Below the pieces are notes generated by a model that was not told the DNA's origin, made no database searches, and saw only the letters and a program-made list of their open reading frames with translations. From contig NZ_JACHGK010000012.1 of NCBI RefSeq assembly GCF_014207535.1, positions 94,843 through 158,842 on the forward strand: 64,000 nucleotides of DNA, written 5' to 3'. The stretch comes from Bacillus benzoevorans (GTDB taxonomy: Bacteria; Bacillota; Bacilli; Bacillales; Cytobacillaceae). Of this stretch, positions 1 to 9,099 are shown one piece after another. Positions within the stretch are counted from its first letter, which is position 1. Every line of letters starts with the position of its first letter. The translations under genes were made by a program, and so were the position numbers.

Positions 1-2
1 AA

Positions 3-602
3 GGAGATACCGTCAGCCCAGACGGAAAATATATTATTGCTTTAAATAAAATTGCCAAGGATACTTATTTGCCGGTCGGTCCTTCTCATCCGGAATCGAT
101 GCAATTAATTGACCTGACCGGGAAAAAAATGGAGATTATTCAATCGGCTCCTGTTGATCCGGAACCGCATTATGCGCAAATGATAAAGGCGGACAAACTG
201 TCCCCGCTAGTTGTTTATCCAAAAGATGAAAAACGACCAAACAGCGTCTGGACCCAAAAGGATGCCCGCATTACCAGGAACGGCAACACAGTGGAAGTAC
301 ATGGCGTGGCATTAAGGTCAAAATTTATCTTTGACAGCAACGCGAAAAGAAAGGATGTTATCTCGGTAAAAGAGGGGGATAAAGTTGTGATCCATTTAAC
401 CAATATTGACTTGGATCAGGATATTACCCATGGTTTTGGCATCAATTCCTATAATTTGAATATGGAGGTTCAGCCGGGTCAGACACAGACAATTGAATTT
501 ATTGCAGATAAAGCCGGCACCTATCCTTTATACTGTACGAATTTCTGTTCAGCTTTGCATCAGGAAATGAACGGTTATTTATTAGTGGAACCAAAAGCAT
601 AA
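3..602 (+). CDS. nosZ: Nitrous oxide reductase, C-terminal part (truncated by the window edge)
   Basis: Reduces N2O to N2 in the last step of denitrification, outside the cytoplasmic membrane. The reading frame is open from base 3, so only about 199 C-terminal residues are present. The last 100 residues form a cupredoxin CuA domain. The copper ligands are visible: CxxxC with Cys codons at 534 and 546, a following His at 558 and a nearby Met. The sequence ahead of it (SPDGKYIIALNKIAKD, DLTGKKMEII) matches the end of the beta-propeller that carries the CuZ centre. The N-terminus, signal peptide and CuZ histidines lie outside the window, so the clade cannot be assigned. A nosL-like gene sits at 40.6 kb. 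Family assignment is firm. Confidence 0.93.
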   Translation, partial: GDTVSPDGKYIIALNKIAKDTYLPVGPSHPESMQLIDLTGKKMEIIQSAPVDPEPHYAQMIKADKLSPLVVYPKDEKRPNSVWTQKDARITRNGNTVEVHGVALRSKFIFDSNAKRKDVISVKEGDKVVIHLTNIDLDQDITHGFGINSYNLNMEVQPGQTQTIEFIADKAGTYPLYCTNFCSALHQEMNGYLLVEPKA

Positions 603-665
603 AGAAGAGCCGTGGATAAAGGATTTTGTTAAAAGAACATCAGCTAAAATAAAAGGAGCGTTACG

Positions 666-1226
666 ATGCGAAAAAAATTAATGATGACGGCTTTCATCGT
701 ACTGACGGCTTTGACCGGCTGTAATAACAATGATGATGAATCAGCACAGCCACGTATCGGTGAAAATAATGGTAAGGTCAATACTGGCGGCAATGGAATA
801 AATGCAGCCAATGTCTCACAGCGATATGATCATCCCTATAATCATAACTATAATGGCGACTATTCTGGAGTTCAAAATACTTCCATGACGAATGACATTC
901 GTTCCGCCCAGCAAGTGGCTTCACGTGCTGCTGAAGCAGCAGAAAAAGTCGCTGGTGTTGAACGTGCCGTTGCCGTTGTGCAGGGAATCGATATCGTTGT
1001 CGGCATTGAACCAGAAAATCTTGCTAACGTGCGTATGCTGGAACATAAAGTTACTCGTGCCGTATCAAGAAGTGAACAAGGGTACAATGTCTATGCCACG
1101 GCAGATGAAGATATAAGTGGACGGATCCGCACTTTGTTTACCAATATGAATAATGTAAAAACAAGTAATGTTACTACAGGAATTGGGAAAATCATATATG
1201 ATATTGGCCGCACGAATGCCCGATAG
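666..1226 (+). CDS. YhcN/YlaJ family sporulation lipoprotein
   Basis: Small secreted lipoprotein of 186 aa. A type II signal peptide with lipobox ALTGC puts the lipidated Cys at residue 19. A low-complexity Asn/Gly/Tyr linker follows, then a C-terminal domain of about 110 residues. That domain has the family signature of an Ala-rich helix (ASRAAEAAEKVAGVERAVAV) followed by beta strands. Members of this family are made during sporulation and several sit in the spore inner membrane. An AAGGAG ribosome binding site precedes the ATG. It lies 63 nt after nosZ and is followed by its own terminator, so any cotranscription with nosZ would be read-through. The molecular role is unknown. Confidence 0.85.
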   Translation: MRKKLMMTAFIVLTALTGCNNNDDESAQPRIGENNGKVNTGGNGINAANVSQRYDHPYNHNYNGDYSGVQNTSMTNDIRSAQQVASRAAEAAEKVAGVERAVAVVQGIDIVVGIEPENLANVRMLEHKVTRAVSRSEQGYNVYATADEDISGRIRTLFTNMNNVKTSNVTTGIGKIIYDIGRTNAR

Positions 1227-1254
1227 TAAATGAGATTTATATCACTGCAGCTAT

Positions 1255-1296
1255 GGCAAAACGCAGGGAAAACGTTCCTGCGTTTTGCCATTTTGG
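1255..1296 (+). terminator. Intrinsic terminator after the YhcN-like gene
   Basis: A 13-bp perfect stem (GGCAAAACGCAGG pairing with CCTGCGTTTTGCC, 1255-1267 and 1277-1289) is followed by ATTTTGG. Confidence 0.8.
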
Positions 1297-1361
1297 GGGG
1301 TGCCTAAAATTTTGTAATCATGTAAGAAAGGGTTAAAATGGGAAGAGAAGGAGTGAGGCAG

Positions 1362-3170
1362 ATGAAATATGTAGACACGTGGGATTTAGAAGTGATTTTT
1401 CCCGGAGGAACGAAATCAGCGGAATTACAGAAAAAATTACATACGATCAAGAATGAAATACAAGAATACGAAGCATTCATCCAGGAATGGAATGCGACCG
1501 ATAAAAATTTAGCGGATCCGCTGAAAGCGATATTAAAAAAGCAGGAAATCATCGATAAAGGATTAGGGCAGGCAGGTACATTTGTGCAGATGTGGCAGGA
1601 CGCCTATATGGATGATGAACATGCCAATGTGGTGATGGGACAGGTACTCGATTTAGCGAGTGAAGAAGAAAATCTTTCGAATATCTTTACCAAAAAACTT
1701 GTTTCCATCTCGGATGGAGAGTGGAAAAATCTTTTACAGGATCAGGAATTGCAGCACATTTCCTTCGCCCTGAATGAAATCCGTGATAAAGGAAAGCGCC
1801 TTTTATCAGAGGAAGAGGAAAAAATCATCACCGAGTTAAATAAAGATGGTATCACGGCATGGAGCCGTTTATATGATACCGCTGTTTCGATCATGACGAT
1901 CTCATATACGGATAAAGAGGGAAAAACAACGGAATTTTCCGTAGGCCAGGCGATGAACCGGATGTATTCTGACCCGGACCCAGAAGTCAGAAAACAGCTT
2001 TTTGAAAAATGGGAAGAAGCTTGGACGAAATTTTCCCCGATTTTTGCTGACACATTAAATCATTTAGACGGTTATCGGCTGACGTTGCAGAAAGTTCATA
2101 AGCGGGAACACTACCTTGATGAACCGTTGGAATATAACCGGATGACACAAGAGACTCTAGATGCGATGTGGACGGCCGTGTCCAAACGCAAGCAGTCTTT
2201 TCTTGACTTTTTAAAGCAAAAGGCGAAAATCTTTGGTATGGAGAAATTAAGCTGGCAGGATGTGGATGCTCCGGTTGTCTTAGGCGATGCTGAACCACCG
2301 CGTTTTTCCTACGATGAAGCTTGTGATTTTATCATCGAAAATTTTGCTGCATTTGGTGAAAAATTATCATCCTTTGCGAAAAATGCGTTGGAAAACCGCT
2401 GGGTAGAAGCGGAGGATCGTCCGAATAAACGACCTGGCGGTTATTGTGAGGAACTGCCTGAATTTCAAGAATCACGGATTTTTATGACGTTTACCGGTTC
2501 ACCGTCGGATGCCAGCACGTTAGCTCATGAGCTCGGGCATGCCTTCCACAGTTATGTTTTGCGTGATTTGCCTACATTAAACCGTAATTATGCGATGAAT
2601 GTGGCCGAAACCGCGAGTACCTTTGCCGAGACTATTATTGGCAATGCCACGGTAGCGAATGCGAAAACGAAGGAAGAAAAAATCACCTTATTAAATGCCA
2701 AAATCGAAAATGCAACGGCGATGTTTCTAAATATCCATGCCCGTTTTCTCTTTGAAAAAGCGTTCTATGAGGAACGTTCAAAAGGAATTGTATCGGAGAC
2801 CAGGATCAATGAATTAATGCTCCAGGCACAAAAAGAAGCGTATGGTGATTCTTTAGCAGGCTACCATCCGCATTTTTGGTGCAGCAAACTGCACTTCTTT
2901 ATCGATGATGTGCCGTTTTATAACTTTCCGTATACCTTTGGTTATTTATTTAGCCTTAGCATCTATGCGGAGTTTTTGAAAAATCCAGACGGGTTCGAGA
3001 ACAAATATATTGCTCTATTGCGCGATACCGGTGCGATGAAGGTAGAAGAATTAGCGATGAAGCATTTAGGTGTTGATGTAACGAAACCCGCATTTTGGGA
3101 AGCTGGTATCGGCTTAATGGAAAAAGACGTAGAGGAATTTATTAGCTTAACCAATGAAGTGAGAAAATAA
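1362..3170 (+). CDS. pepF: M3 family oligoendopeptidase (PepF-like)
   Basis: Cytoplasmic zinc metallopeptidase that cuts short peptides, 602 aa. The M3 active site HELGH is at residues 389-393 (two His ligands and the catalytic Glu). A downstream Glu in NVAETASTFAE supplies the third zinc ligand. The helical N-terminal half and the NKRPGGYC / FTGSPSDASTLAHELGHA stretch are typical of the PepF branch. I place the start at 1362 because an AAGGAG site lies about 9 nt upstream. An in-frame ATG at 1338 has no such site. It ends at a convergent terminator shared with the SDR gene. In bacilli such enzymes serve peptide turnover. The substrate here is not evident. Confidence 0.93.
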   Translation: MKYVDTWDLEVIFPGGTKSAELQKKLHTIKNEIQEYEAFIQEWNATDKNLADPLKAILKKQEIIDKGLGQAGTFVQMWQDAYMDDEHANVVMGQVLDLASEEENLSNIFTKKLVSISDGEWKNLLQDQELQHISFALNEIRDKGKRLLSEEEEKIITELNKDGITAWSRLYDTAVSIMTISYTDKEGKTTEFSVGQAMNRMYSDPDPEVRKQLFEKWEEAWTKFSPIFADTLNHLDGYRLTLQKVHKREHYLDEPLEYNRMTQETLDAMWTAVSKRKQSFLDFLKQKAKIFGMEKLSWQDVDAPVVLGDAEPPRFSYDEACDFIIENFAAFGEKLSSFAKNALENRWVEAEDRPNKRPGGYCEELPEFQESRIFMTFTGSPSDASTLAHELGHAFHSYVLRDLPTLNRNYAMNVAETASTFAETIIGNATVANAKTKEEKITLLNAKIENATAMFLNIHARFLFEKAFYEERSKGIVSETRINELMLQAQKEAYGDSLAGYHPHFWCSKLHFFIDDVPFYNFPYTFGYLFSLSIYAEFLKNPDGFENKYIALLRDTGAMKVEELAMKHLGVDVTKPAFWEAGIGLMEKDVEEFISLTNEVRK

Positions 3171-3177
3171 ATAGAAA

Positions 3178-3216
3178 AAATGACCTGCATCGCTTTGGAG
3201 TTGCAGGTCATTTTTA
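3178..3216. terminator. Bidirectional terminator between pepF and the SDR gene
   Basis: The stem AAAATGACCTGCA pairs with TGCAGGTCATTTTT. It is flanked by A and T runs on either side and lies between two convergent genes. Confidence 0.8.
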
Positions 3217-3963
3217 TTATCCGTACATCGTTAAACCGCCGCTAACGCTGATCACCTGACCGGTAATATAATCGGATAATGGAGAAGCAAAAAATACAAC
3301 TGTCCCTGCTACATCCTCGGGTTCACCGACCCGTTTTAACGGGATGATTCTTTGCAGTGACTCGCGAATTTTTTCCGGCTGCCCCAAATACATCGGGGTA
3401 TTGGTTGGACCAGGACAAATACAATTCACATTGATTTTATATCTTGCCACTTCCCGAGCCAGCGATTTCGTAAAGGAAATTACAGCCCCTTTTGCTCCGG
3501 CATACACCGTTTCTCCGCAGCTGCCGCCTCTGCCGGCATCACTTGCAATATTAATAATTTTACCGCTGTTATTTTCCATCATTCCATCTAGTACTGCACG
3601 GGAGCAGTAGATCACCGATTTATAGTTAATATCGATGACCTGATCCCAAAACTCCGTCGTGTTTTTCACAAAATGCTCAATGGAATCCCAGCCGACGTTA
3701 TTCACTAAAATACCGATTTTTCCAATTGCTTCCTGTGCTTGTTTAACCATTTCTTTAGCCGCATCATAATTTGTAACATCTGCAGGGATTGCGGCACATT
3801 TGCGCCCGAGTTTTTCGATTTCCTCCTTAGTGTCCTGCAGCTTATCTAAATGTCTGCCTATAATACAAACATCCGCACCATATGTGGCGCTCATAATCGC
3901 TATGGCTTTTCCTATTCCCTGACTGGCACCGGTTACGATCATTTTTTTACCATCTAAACGCAT
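3217..3963 (-). CDS. SDR family NAD(P)-dependent oxidoreductase
   Basis: Classical short-chain dehydrogenase of 248 aa. The Rossmann motif TGASQGIG (residues 12-19) is near the N-terminus, followed by NNVG and the catalytic YxxxK in ETVYAGAKGA. The C-terminal GQVISVSGGLTMYG is typical. The ISDAGRGGS-like stretch before the catalytic Tyr resembles 3-hydroxyacyl-CoA and 2-hydroxycyclohexanecarboxyl-CoA dehydrogenases (BadH-like), but many SDRs look alike, so the substrate is not settled. It is transcribed alone and divergently from the acetyltransferase. An aromatic-degradation cluster begins about 2 kb away, so a role in ring or ketone catabolism is possible but unproven. Confidence 0.88.
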   Translation of the reverse strand: MRLDGKKMIVTGASQGIGKAIAIMSATYGADVCIIGRHLDKLQDTKEEIEKLGRKCAAIPADVTNYDAAKEMVKQAQEAIGKIGILVNNVGWDSIEHFVKNTTEFWDQVIDINYKSVIYCSRAVLDGMMENNSGKIINIASDAGRGGSCGETVYAGAKGAVISFTKSLAREVARYKINVNCICPGPTNTPMYLGQPEKIRESLQRIIPLKRVGEPEDVAGTVVFFASPLSDYITGQVISVSGGLTMYG

Positions 3964-4201
3964 GTTTCATTCTCCTTTTCTATGATGTAATCGTTCGCAA
4001 AGCTCTAAATCGTTTGAAACATCCCTTTCTTCATTTCAATCCAAAAGTAATAGAATTACAATGAGTTTTATCACTAACATTGAGTCCTCATTTTTATTCT
4101 AAATGGAGTTTTGGCTAAAATAAAAATAATTAGATGAAGTAGAGGGAAAAATAGTGTGAATGAGTCTTAAAAAAGTGAATTATTGGTTTGGAGGTTTGAG
4201 G

Positions 4202-5413
4202 ATGAGCCGGTTAGATAGACTCCGAATGGGGCAAGTGGAGACAAGACATTTTCAACAGTTTAATGAGTTATTGCGTTATGTATTTCAAGTAACAAAAAAA
4301 GAATTACAAATGGTGGGGTGGGAAGAACGTGAAATAGCCCTTGCCAAGCTCCCTGTATTAGAAAAAGCGGATGTGCTCGGCTGGTTTGATGGGGAAAAAC
4401 TGATTTCCCAGCTGGCGGTTTATCCCTTTCAAGTAAATATTTTTGGTAGAGTCTTTGAAATGGGCGGTTTGACGGGTGTCGGTACTTATCCCGAATATGC
4501 CAATATGGGTTTGATGAATAGGCTGATGCGGCAGGCGTTACAGGACATGCGGGATAGAAAGCAGTCCATTTCTTACTTATATCCTTATTCTTTTCCTTTT
4601 TACCGCCGCAAAGGCTGGGAGGTCATAACCGATAAGATGACTTTTGAAATACAAGATCACCAATTGCCGAAAGCCAAAAAGGTTCCTGGCTATGTAGAAA
4701 GACTCGATACAGAACACCGGGATGTGCGCATGGTGTACAGACGATTTTCGCAAATGCGCCATGCGGCGATGATTCGTAATGATTTAGCTTGGGATGAGTA
4801 CTGGAGATGGGATTTGGACGATTTAACAGCGGCCGTTTATTATGATGCCACACATAAGCCGCAAGGGTACCTGCTTTACTGGATTTCCAAAGATGTGCTG
4901 CACGTGAAGGAAATGGTCTATATTAATCAAGAGGCACGGACAGGACTGTGGAATTTCATCAGTGCCCATTTTTCTATGGTCTCAAAAGTGGTTGGGAACA
5001 CATACACGAATGATCCATTGGCCTTTTGGCTCGAGGACGGAGATATTAAAGAAACGATCGCTCCGTATTACATGGCGCGTATTGTCGATGTGAAACAATT
5101 TATTGTGCAATTTCCCTTTAAGGCAGTGGGAACAGAAATTAAATTGGCGTTTCAGCTGGATGACCCGATATTGGAGTGGAATCAGGGGCTGTTTACCCTT
5201 CATGTCTCTAGTACCGGTGAAGGAGAATTAACCCAAGGCGGGGGATCGCCGGACTTTGTGTTAAATATTCAATCACTAACCACGATGCTGCTTGGCTACA
5301 AAAGACCCTCTTATTTGTCCAATATCGGCCGTCTTACCGGCAATAAAGAAACGGTGGAAATTTTGGAGCACTTAATTGAACGAGAAACCCCTTACTTCTC
5401 AGATTATTTTTAA
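4202..5413 (+). CDS. GNAT family N-acetyltransferase, Eis-like with C-terminal SCP2-type domain
   Basis: Protein of 403 aa resembling the Eis group. An N-terminal GNAT domain contains the acetyl-CoA loop region GVGTYPEYANMGLMNRLM. A second GNAT-like domain follows. The C-terminal sterol-carrier-like domain of about 100 aa ends in an aromatic residue (DYF). Eis proteins acetylate amines on aminoglycosides, peptides or proteins, using the C-terminal carboxylate as base. I chose the ATG at 4202 because GGAGG lies 7 nt upstream; an ATG at 4160 has no binding site. It is monocistronic, with a terminator directly after the stop. The natural substrate is unknown. Confidence 0.85.
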   Translation: MSRLDRLRMGQVETRHFQQFNELLRYVFQVTKKELQMVGWEEREIALAKLPVLEKADVLGWFDGEKLISQLAVYPFQVNIFGRVFEMGGLTGVGTYPEYANMGLMNRLMRQALQDMRDRKQSISYLYPYSFPFYRRKGWEVITDKMTFEIQDHQLPKAKKVPGYVERLDTEHRDVRMVYRRFSQMRHAAMIRNDLAWDEYWRWDLDDLTAAVYYDATHKPQGYLLYWISKDVLHVKEMVYINQEARTGLWNFISAHFSMVSKVVGNTYTNDPLAFWLEDGDIKETIAPYYMARIVDVKQFIVQFPFKAVGTEIKLAFQLDDPILEWNQGLFTLHVSSTGEGELTQGGGSPDFVLNIQSLTTMLLGYKRPSYLSNIGRLTGNKETVEILEHLIERETPYFSDYF

Positions 5414-5444
5414 AGCTGCCGCTCAATTCGGCAGTTTTCTTCTT
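5414..5444 (+). terminator. Intrinsic terminator after the Eis-like gene
   Basis: Stem CTGCCG / CGGCAG at 5416-5421 and 5429-5434, followed by TTTTCTTC. Confidence 0.7.
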
Positions 5445-5755
5445 TTCTATCGTGATAACTAAATAAAACCTACAGTTTTTTTAAAAAATTTCGTAGATCT
5501 ATGTCATTGTTTATAATATTCAGAAAACTTACAATAAGTCTATCATCGACATGAAAAATGATTGATGAGCAAACCTAATGTACTGTCCATTATCATTGGT
5601 AAATTTAGATGACAGGAGTGAGAGATTTATCCAAAAGGTTCATTTTTTTCTAGACAGACTGCATCCCCTTTATTATTATTTTTAACGTATACTAATAGAT
5701 AGAAGAATCTGAGTATTCATTCTCATTCTATTGAAGGTGAAGGGGATAAAAATGG
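5445..5755. other. Non-coding leader region of the aromatic-sensor gene
   Basis: AT-rich and without a credible gene. A -10-like TATACT lies at 5688-5693, but I could not find a matching -35 at 17 bp. The ribosome binding site AAGGGG lies just before the start of the regulator. Confidence 0.4.
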
Positions 5756-7636
5756 ATGGAGCAGCTGAATCAACTAAATCACTTATTTAACCTTAATCAA
5801 AAAAATGATTTGCTCTATGTGAATGAAATACGGCATCTCTTAATTCCAAGCAGTTCATTTGGCATTCTGCAGCGCGAACTCATTGAGAATATTGGTTTGG
5901 AGAGGATGAAAACCTTTTTCTTTCGCTACGGCTGGAATATCGGCATCGAAGACGCAAAAGAAATTACGAAGGACTTATCCATTAGTCTGATGGAAAAAAT
6001 TCAAGTGGCACCAATTTTTCACTCATTAAAAGGGCATGTAGTAGCAAAAATCACCGAACAGGAATTGGAAACAGACGGTGATCGGGTTGTAAAGTTCCTC
6101 CTTAAAGGATATTGGGAAGAATCCTATGAAGCGGAACAGCATATAAAAAATTTAGGAATCGCGGATCATCCTATTTGTTATACGCTGACCGGCTACGCCA
6201 GCGGGAGTATGTCCCATATATTAGGTGAAAAAGTCTTTTTTAAAGAGCACCAATGCAAAGGCGCCGGAGATTCTTACTGTACATGGGAAGGTCGTATGTT
6301 GTCGGATTGGGAAGAATCAGCCTATGAAGAGTTTATCAATAATTCAGAGCTTCCTATTTTAAAAGAACTCGAACAAACCTATGAAAAACTTCTGTATGAA
6401 AAAAATAATCTTTCACTAGTCATGAAAATTGAGCATGAACTGACAGATGCAGTCGTGAAAGGAAATAATATCGAGACCATATTGTGCATTGTGGAAAAAC
6501 ATATTAAGAGGCCTGTTATTGTTGAAGATGTCTTTCATCAGATACTGAAAGTAAAGGGAATTACGAAAGAAGAGTACGACCCGATTCAAAGCGAATTTAA
6601 AGGGTTCCTCGAAAAAAATGCCTTACAATATATTAAAACATTGCAGCACTCAGACTGTTGCCGGCTGGTTACTCCTATTTTCCTGCAAGAAAAAATGGTT
6701 GGTTATTGCTCCTTTCTTTATGATGTAGAGGATAAGCTTCACAAAGAAGTAGATTCGATGATCATCCGCAGGCTGTCTACCGTCTGTTCCTTCATTTTGC
6801 TGAATGAAAAAGTAAGATTGGAATCGATGGAACGGGTGAAAGGGTATTTCTTTGAGGAAATCATGAATGGAAAATATCAATCAGAGCAGGAGGTATTACA
6901 GAAGGCTTTCTTTATCGACCTGGATTTTACAGGGGGATATTATGCGCTTCATCTTAAATATCATATCACAGCTGGACCAAACAAACTGAACCCTAATTTT
7001 CATAATGAAATTTTTGAATGCGTTACCAAATATATGTCGGAGCAAAATATCCGGGTGTTAATCGGGCAGAAAACAGACAGCTTGCAGCTGCTGCTGCCGC
7101 AAAAGCAGTTAGGCGGGAAACAAATAGGGCAGATGATGTATCCTTTCATGTCTTTTCTGCGAAAGAGGCTAAAAGATACTGTTTGGTTTGCCGGGATTAG
7201 TTTAATGCATAGTAAAGTTTTGGAAGAAGTACAAGGTGCGTTCCGCGAAGCGTACACAGCAGTAAAACTCTCAACTAGAGAAGTGCCGATGACCTTTTTT
7301 CAGGAACTGGGCATCCTTGGGGTTCTGATTACGCAGGACAATAAAGTGGCGATTCGCAATATGGCTGAATTAACACTTGGGAATCTATACAAAGATCTCG
7401 ATCAGGGGAAAGTCGAATTGATCGGAACGCTGTATACCTTTCTTACGAATGGCGGAAATTTTGAGCAAACGGCAGAACAATTGGCCATTTCGATCAGCGG
7501 CCTGCGTTACCGCCTAACCAAAATCACAAGTTTTTTAGGAAGCGACCTACGCGAGCCGGAAAGAAGATTTCAATTGCTGTTAGCGCTTAAGGCATTAATC
7601 ATTTTAGATGATGAATGGCTGGAAATACTGAACTAA
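5756..7636 (+). CDS. Phenol-sensor type regulator: XylR_N/V4R domain fused to PucR-type HTH
   Basis: Predicted transcription activator of the adjacent monooxygenase operon, 626 aa. Residues 1-200 form a XylR_N/V4R sensor module. The four structural zinc ligands known from MopR/DmpR all have counterparts (Cys141, Glu164, Cys167, Cys175), with the same spacing as MopR 155/178/181/189. Trp120 aligns with the phenol-contacting Trp of MopR. The middle holds a GAF-like or coiled region. The last 60 residues are a PucR-type HTH (NFEQTAEQLAISISGLRYRL). There is no AAA+ sigma-54 activation domain, so this is a Gram-positive rewiring of the Dmp/Mop sensor. The ligand is probably phenol or a related aromatic. 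Two overlapping ATGs occur; 5756 is in frame. Confidence 0.88.
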   Translation: MEQLNQLNHLFNLNQKNDLLYVNEIRHLLIPSSSFGILQRELIENIGLERMKTFFFRYGWNIGIEDAKEITKDLSISLMEKIQVAPIFHSLKGHVVAKITEQELETDGDRVVKFLLKGYWEESYEAEQHIKNLGIADHPICYTLTGYASGSMSHILGEKVFFKEHQCKGAGDSYCTWEGRMLSDWEESAYEEFINNSELPILKELEQTYEKLLYEKNNLSLVMKIEHELTDAVVKGNNIETILCIVEKHIKRPVIVEDVFHQILKVKGITKEEYDPIQSEFKGFLEKNALQYIKTLQHSDCCRLVTPIFLQEKMVGYCSFLYDVEDKLHKEVDSMIIRRLSTVCSFILLNEKVRLESMERVKGYFFEEIMNGKYQSEQEVLQKAFFIDLDFTGGYYALHLKYHITAGPNKLNPNFHNEIFECVTKYMSEQNIRVLIGQKTDSLQLLLPQKQLGGKQIGQMMYPFMSFLRKRLKDTVWFAGISLMHSKVLEEVQGAFREAYTAVKLSTREVPMTFFQELGILGVLITQDNKVAIRNMAELTLGNLYKDLDQGKVELIGTLYTFLTNGGNFEQTAEQLAISISGLRYRLTKITSFLGSDLREPERRFQLLLALKALIILDDEWLEILN

Positions 7637-7776
7637 CCAAATGTAAACATACTTGTTGTCTTTATAGACTGCCTTTCTTTTTCAAAAAAGGGCAGTCTGT
7701 AAAGATAGAAAACAAGCTGATGACGATAAGCTTGTGAATTCCATCTATCCTGGCTTAATATTCTGCAAGTAATCTG

Positions 7777-7794
7777 ATCACCTGGTAATGTGAT
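7777..7794. promoter_or_regulatory. Candidate operator, inverted repeat upstream of the monooxygenase operon
   Basis: A perfect dyad ATCAC-N8-GTGAT lies about 160 bp before the first oxygenase gene. Its length and place fit a dimeric activator site, possibly for the adjacent PucR-type regulator. Function is inferred only. Confidence 0.35.
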
Positions 7795-7818
7795 TAAGAA
7801 ACGCGGCAGTTTAATAAG

Positions 7819-7832
7819 TTAAAACGTTTACA
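7819..7832. promoter_or_regulatory. Candidate cre site (CcpA) upstream of the monooxygenase operon
   Basis: TTAAAACGTTTACA matches the consensus TGWAANCGNTNWCA at every fixed position except the second (T for G). It suggests carbon catabolite control of the aromatic genes. The 315-bp gap 7637-7951 also holds a hairpin at 7664-7699 without a T run, and otherwise nothing recognisable. Confidence 0.4.
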
Positions 7833-7951
7833 TTGTGTCTGCTCTGACAGAGCCTAAATAAATATAATTCCCTGTAAACAAACGGGGATACAGAGTTTTG
7901 TTTTGTCAGTTCTATATAGAATTTTTTGCATGGACAAGGGAGGAAAAAGTG

Positions 7952-9076
7952 ATGACAAAAGAAGAAACTGGATTTAAGAAAACGATCAGGGATCAGCCTT
8001 GGGACTTTAAAACGAAAAATGAGTATGAAGAAGTAACGCTAAGAATGCAGCCGTATGTACACATGCATTACCGTCACAAATACGATGGGAAGGATTTTGA
8101 TATCTATGACCCTCGTTATACTAAATTAAAATCATCCGACTGGGAAGCTTTTCGGGATCCAAAAAAATTCTGGTATACGACTTATGTCAATAATCGTAAA
8201 AAAATGGCAGAAGAGACAGAGAATGCGTTTAATTATGCAAAGGAATTAGGCGTGATTGAAAATCTTTCCCCGCTATGGGTAGACGCACTAAGAGAACTCT
8301 ATACACCATTGCGCCATCTTGAATATGGCGAGAGTGTGCAAATGCAGTATGTCATTCGTTATTCTTTGGGAACCGCAATTGAACAATGTGCAACATACCA
8401 AGCTTTTGACAAAATCGGCAGAGCCCAATGGATCACGCAGTGGGCGATCAATATGGAAGAGCATCACGGTGATTTCCTCAAAGCAGGAAAAGAAGTTCTC
8501 TTAACAGAACCTGCATTTCAGCTCCTTCGCGGTTATGTTGAAGATGTTCTTGTGACAGATGACTGGGCAGAAGTTCTTGTCGCAACCAATTTAACACTGG
8601 ATCTTTTATTAGGAAACCTGATGTACCGCGAATTTAATAAAGAAGCTGTCAAACAGGGGGATACACATTTATCACTGTTGAACCTCGTAATTGGCAAGCA
8701 GTTGGATTGGAGTCGTGACTGGGCTGTATCGCTCTTAGGAATGCTGGCAAAGGATGAAGCAGAAAGCCGCTGGGATTATTTAAAAGCGATGGGCTATGAA
8801 GATTGGGAAGGCGATTACCGCTGGGGCAGAATCATGAGTGACCCGAGAGAAACTCCGGAAGAAACGCAGACAAATCTGGAAATTATCCAGGAATGGGTAG
8901 AGAAGTGGTATCCAAAAGCATACGAGGCCGTGCTGGCTTTAGCCCCATTATTTGAGAAAAATGGTGTCGAAATCAACCTTCAAGAAACATTGAAAAAGAT
9001 TGAAGAAGAACATATCGTTCCAGTGTATAAAAAACACAAATTACCACTAAAACAATATGAAATAGCTATTAACTAA
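7952..9076 (+). CDS. Multicomponent phenol hydroxylase, beta subunit (DmpL-like)
   Basis: Structural subunit of a soluble diiron monooxygenase, 374 aa. It has the ferritin-like helical fold of the family but lacks the two ExxH iron-binding pairs, as expected for a beta subunit. The N-terminal stretch PWDFKTKNEYEEVTLRMQPY and the region around RYSLGTAIEQCATYQAFDKIGRAQW are typical of phenol hydroxylase P1/DmpL. I chose the ATG at 7952 because GGGAGG lies about 9 nt upstream; an upstream in-frame start at 7898 lacks one. It is the first gene of a four-gene operon (beta, effector, alpha, gamma). With the alpha and gamma chains it should form the (alpha-beta-gamma)2 hydroxylase. Confidence 0.88.
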   Translation: MTKEETGFKKTIRDQPWDFKTKNEYEEVTLRMQPYVHMHYRHKYDGKDFDIYDPRYTKLKSSDWEAFRDPKKFWYTTYVNNRKKMAEETENAFNYAKELGVIENLSPLWVDALRELYTPLRHLEYGESVQMQYVIRYSLGTAIEQCATYQAFDKIGRAQWITQWAINMEEHHGDFLKAGKEVLLTEPAFQLLRGYVEDVLVTDDWAEVLVATNLTLDLLLGNLMYREFNKEAVKQGDTHLSLLNLVIGKQLDWSRDWAVSLLGMLAKDEAESRWDYLKAMGYEDWEGDYRWGRIMSDPRETPEETQTNLEIIQEWVEKWYPKAYEAVLALAPLFEKNGVEINLQETLKKIEEEHIVPVYKKHKLPLKQYEIAIN

Positions 9077-9099
9077 GAGGGAAGAAAGGGAGTAGAATC

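Noticed and set aside
7664..7699. Hairpin after the regulator gene as an intrinsic terminator
   Set aside because: The stem is good but no T run follows on either strand. It may be an RNA structure only.
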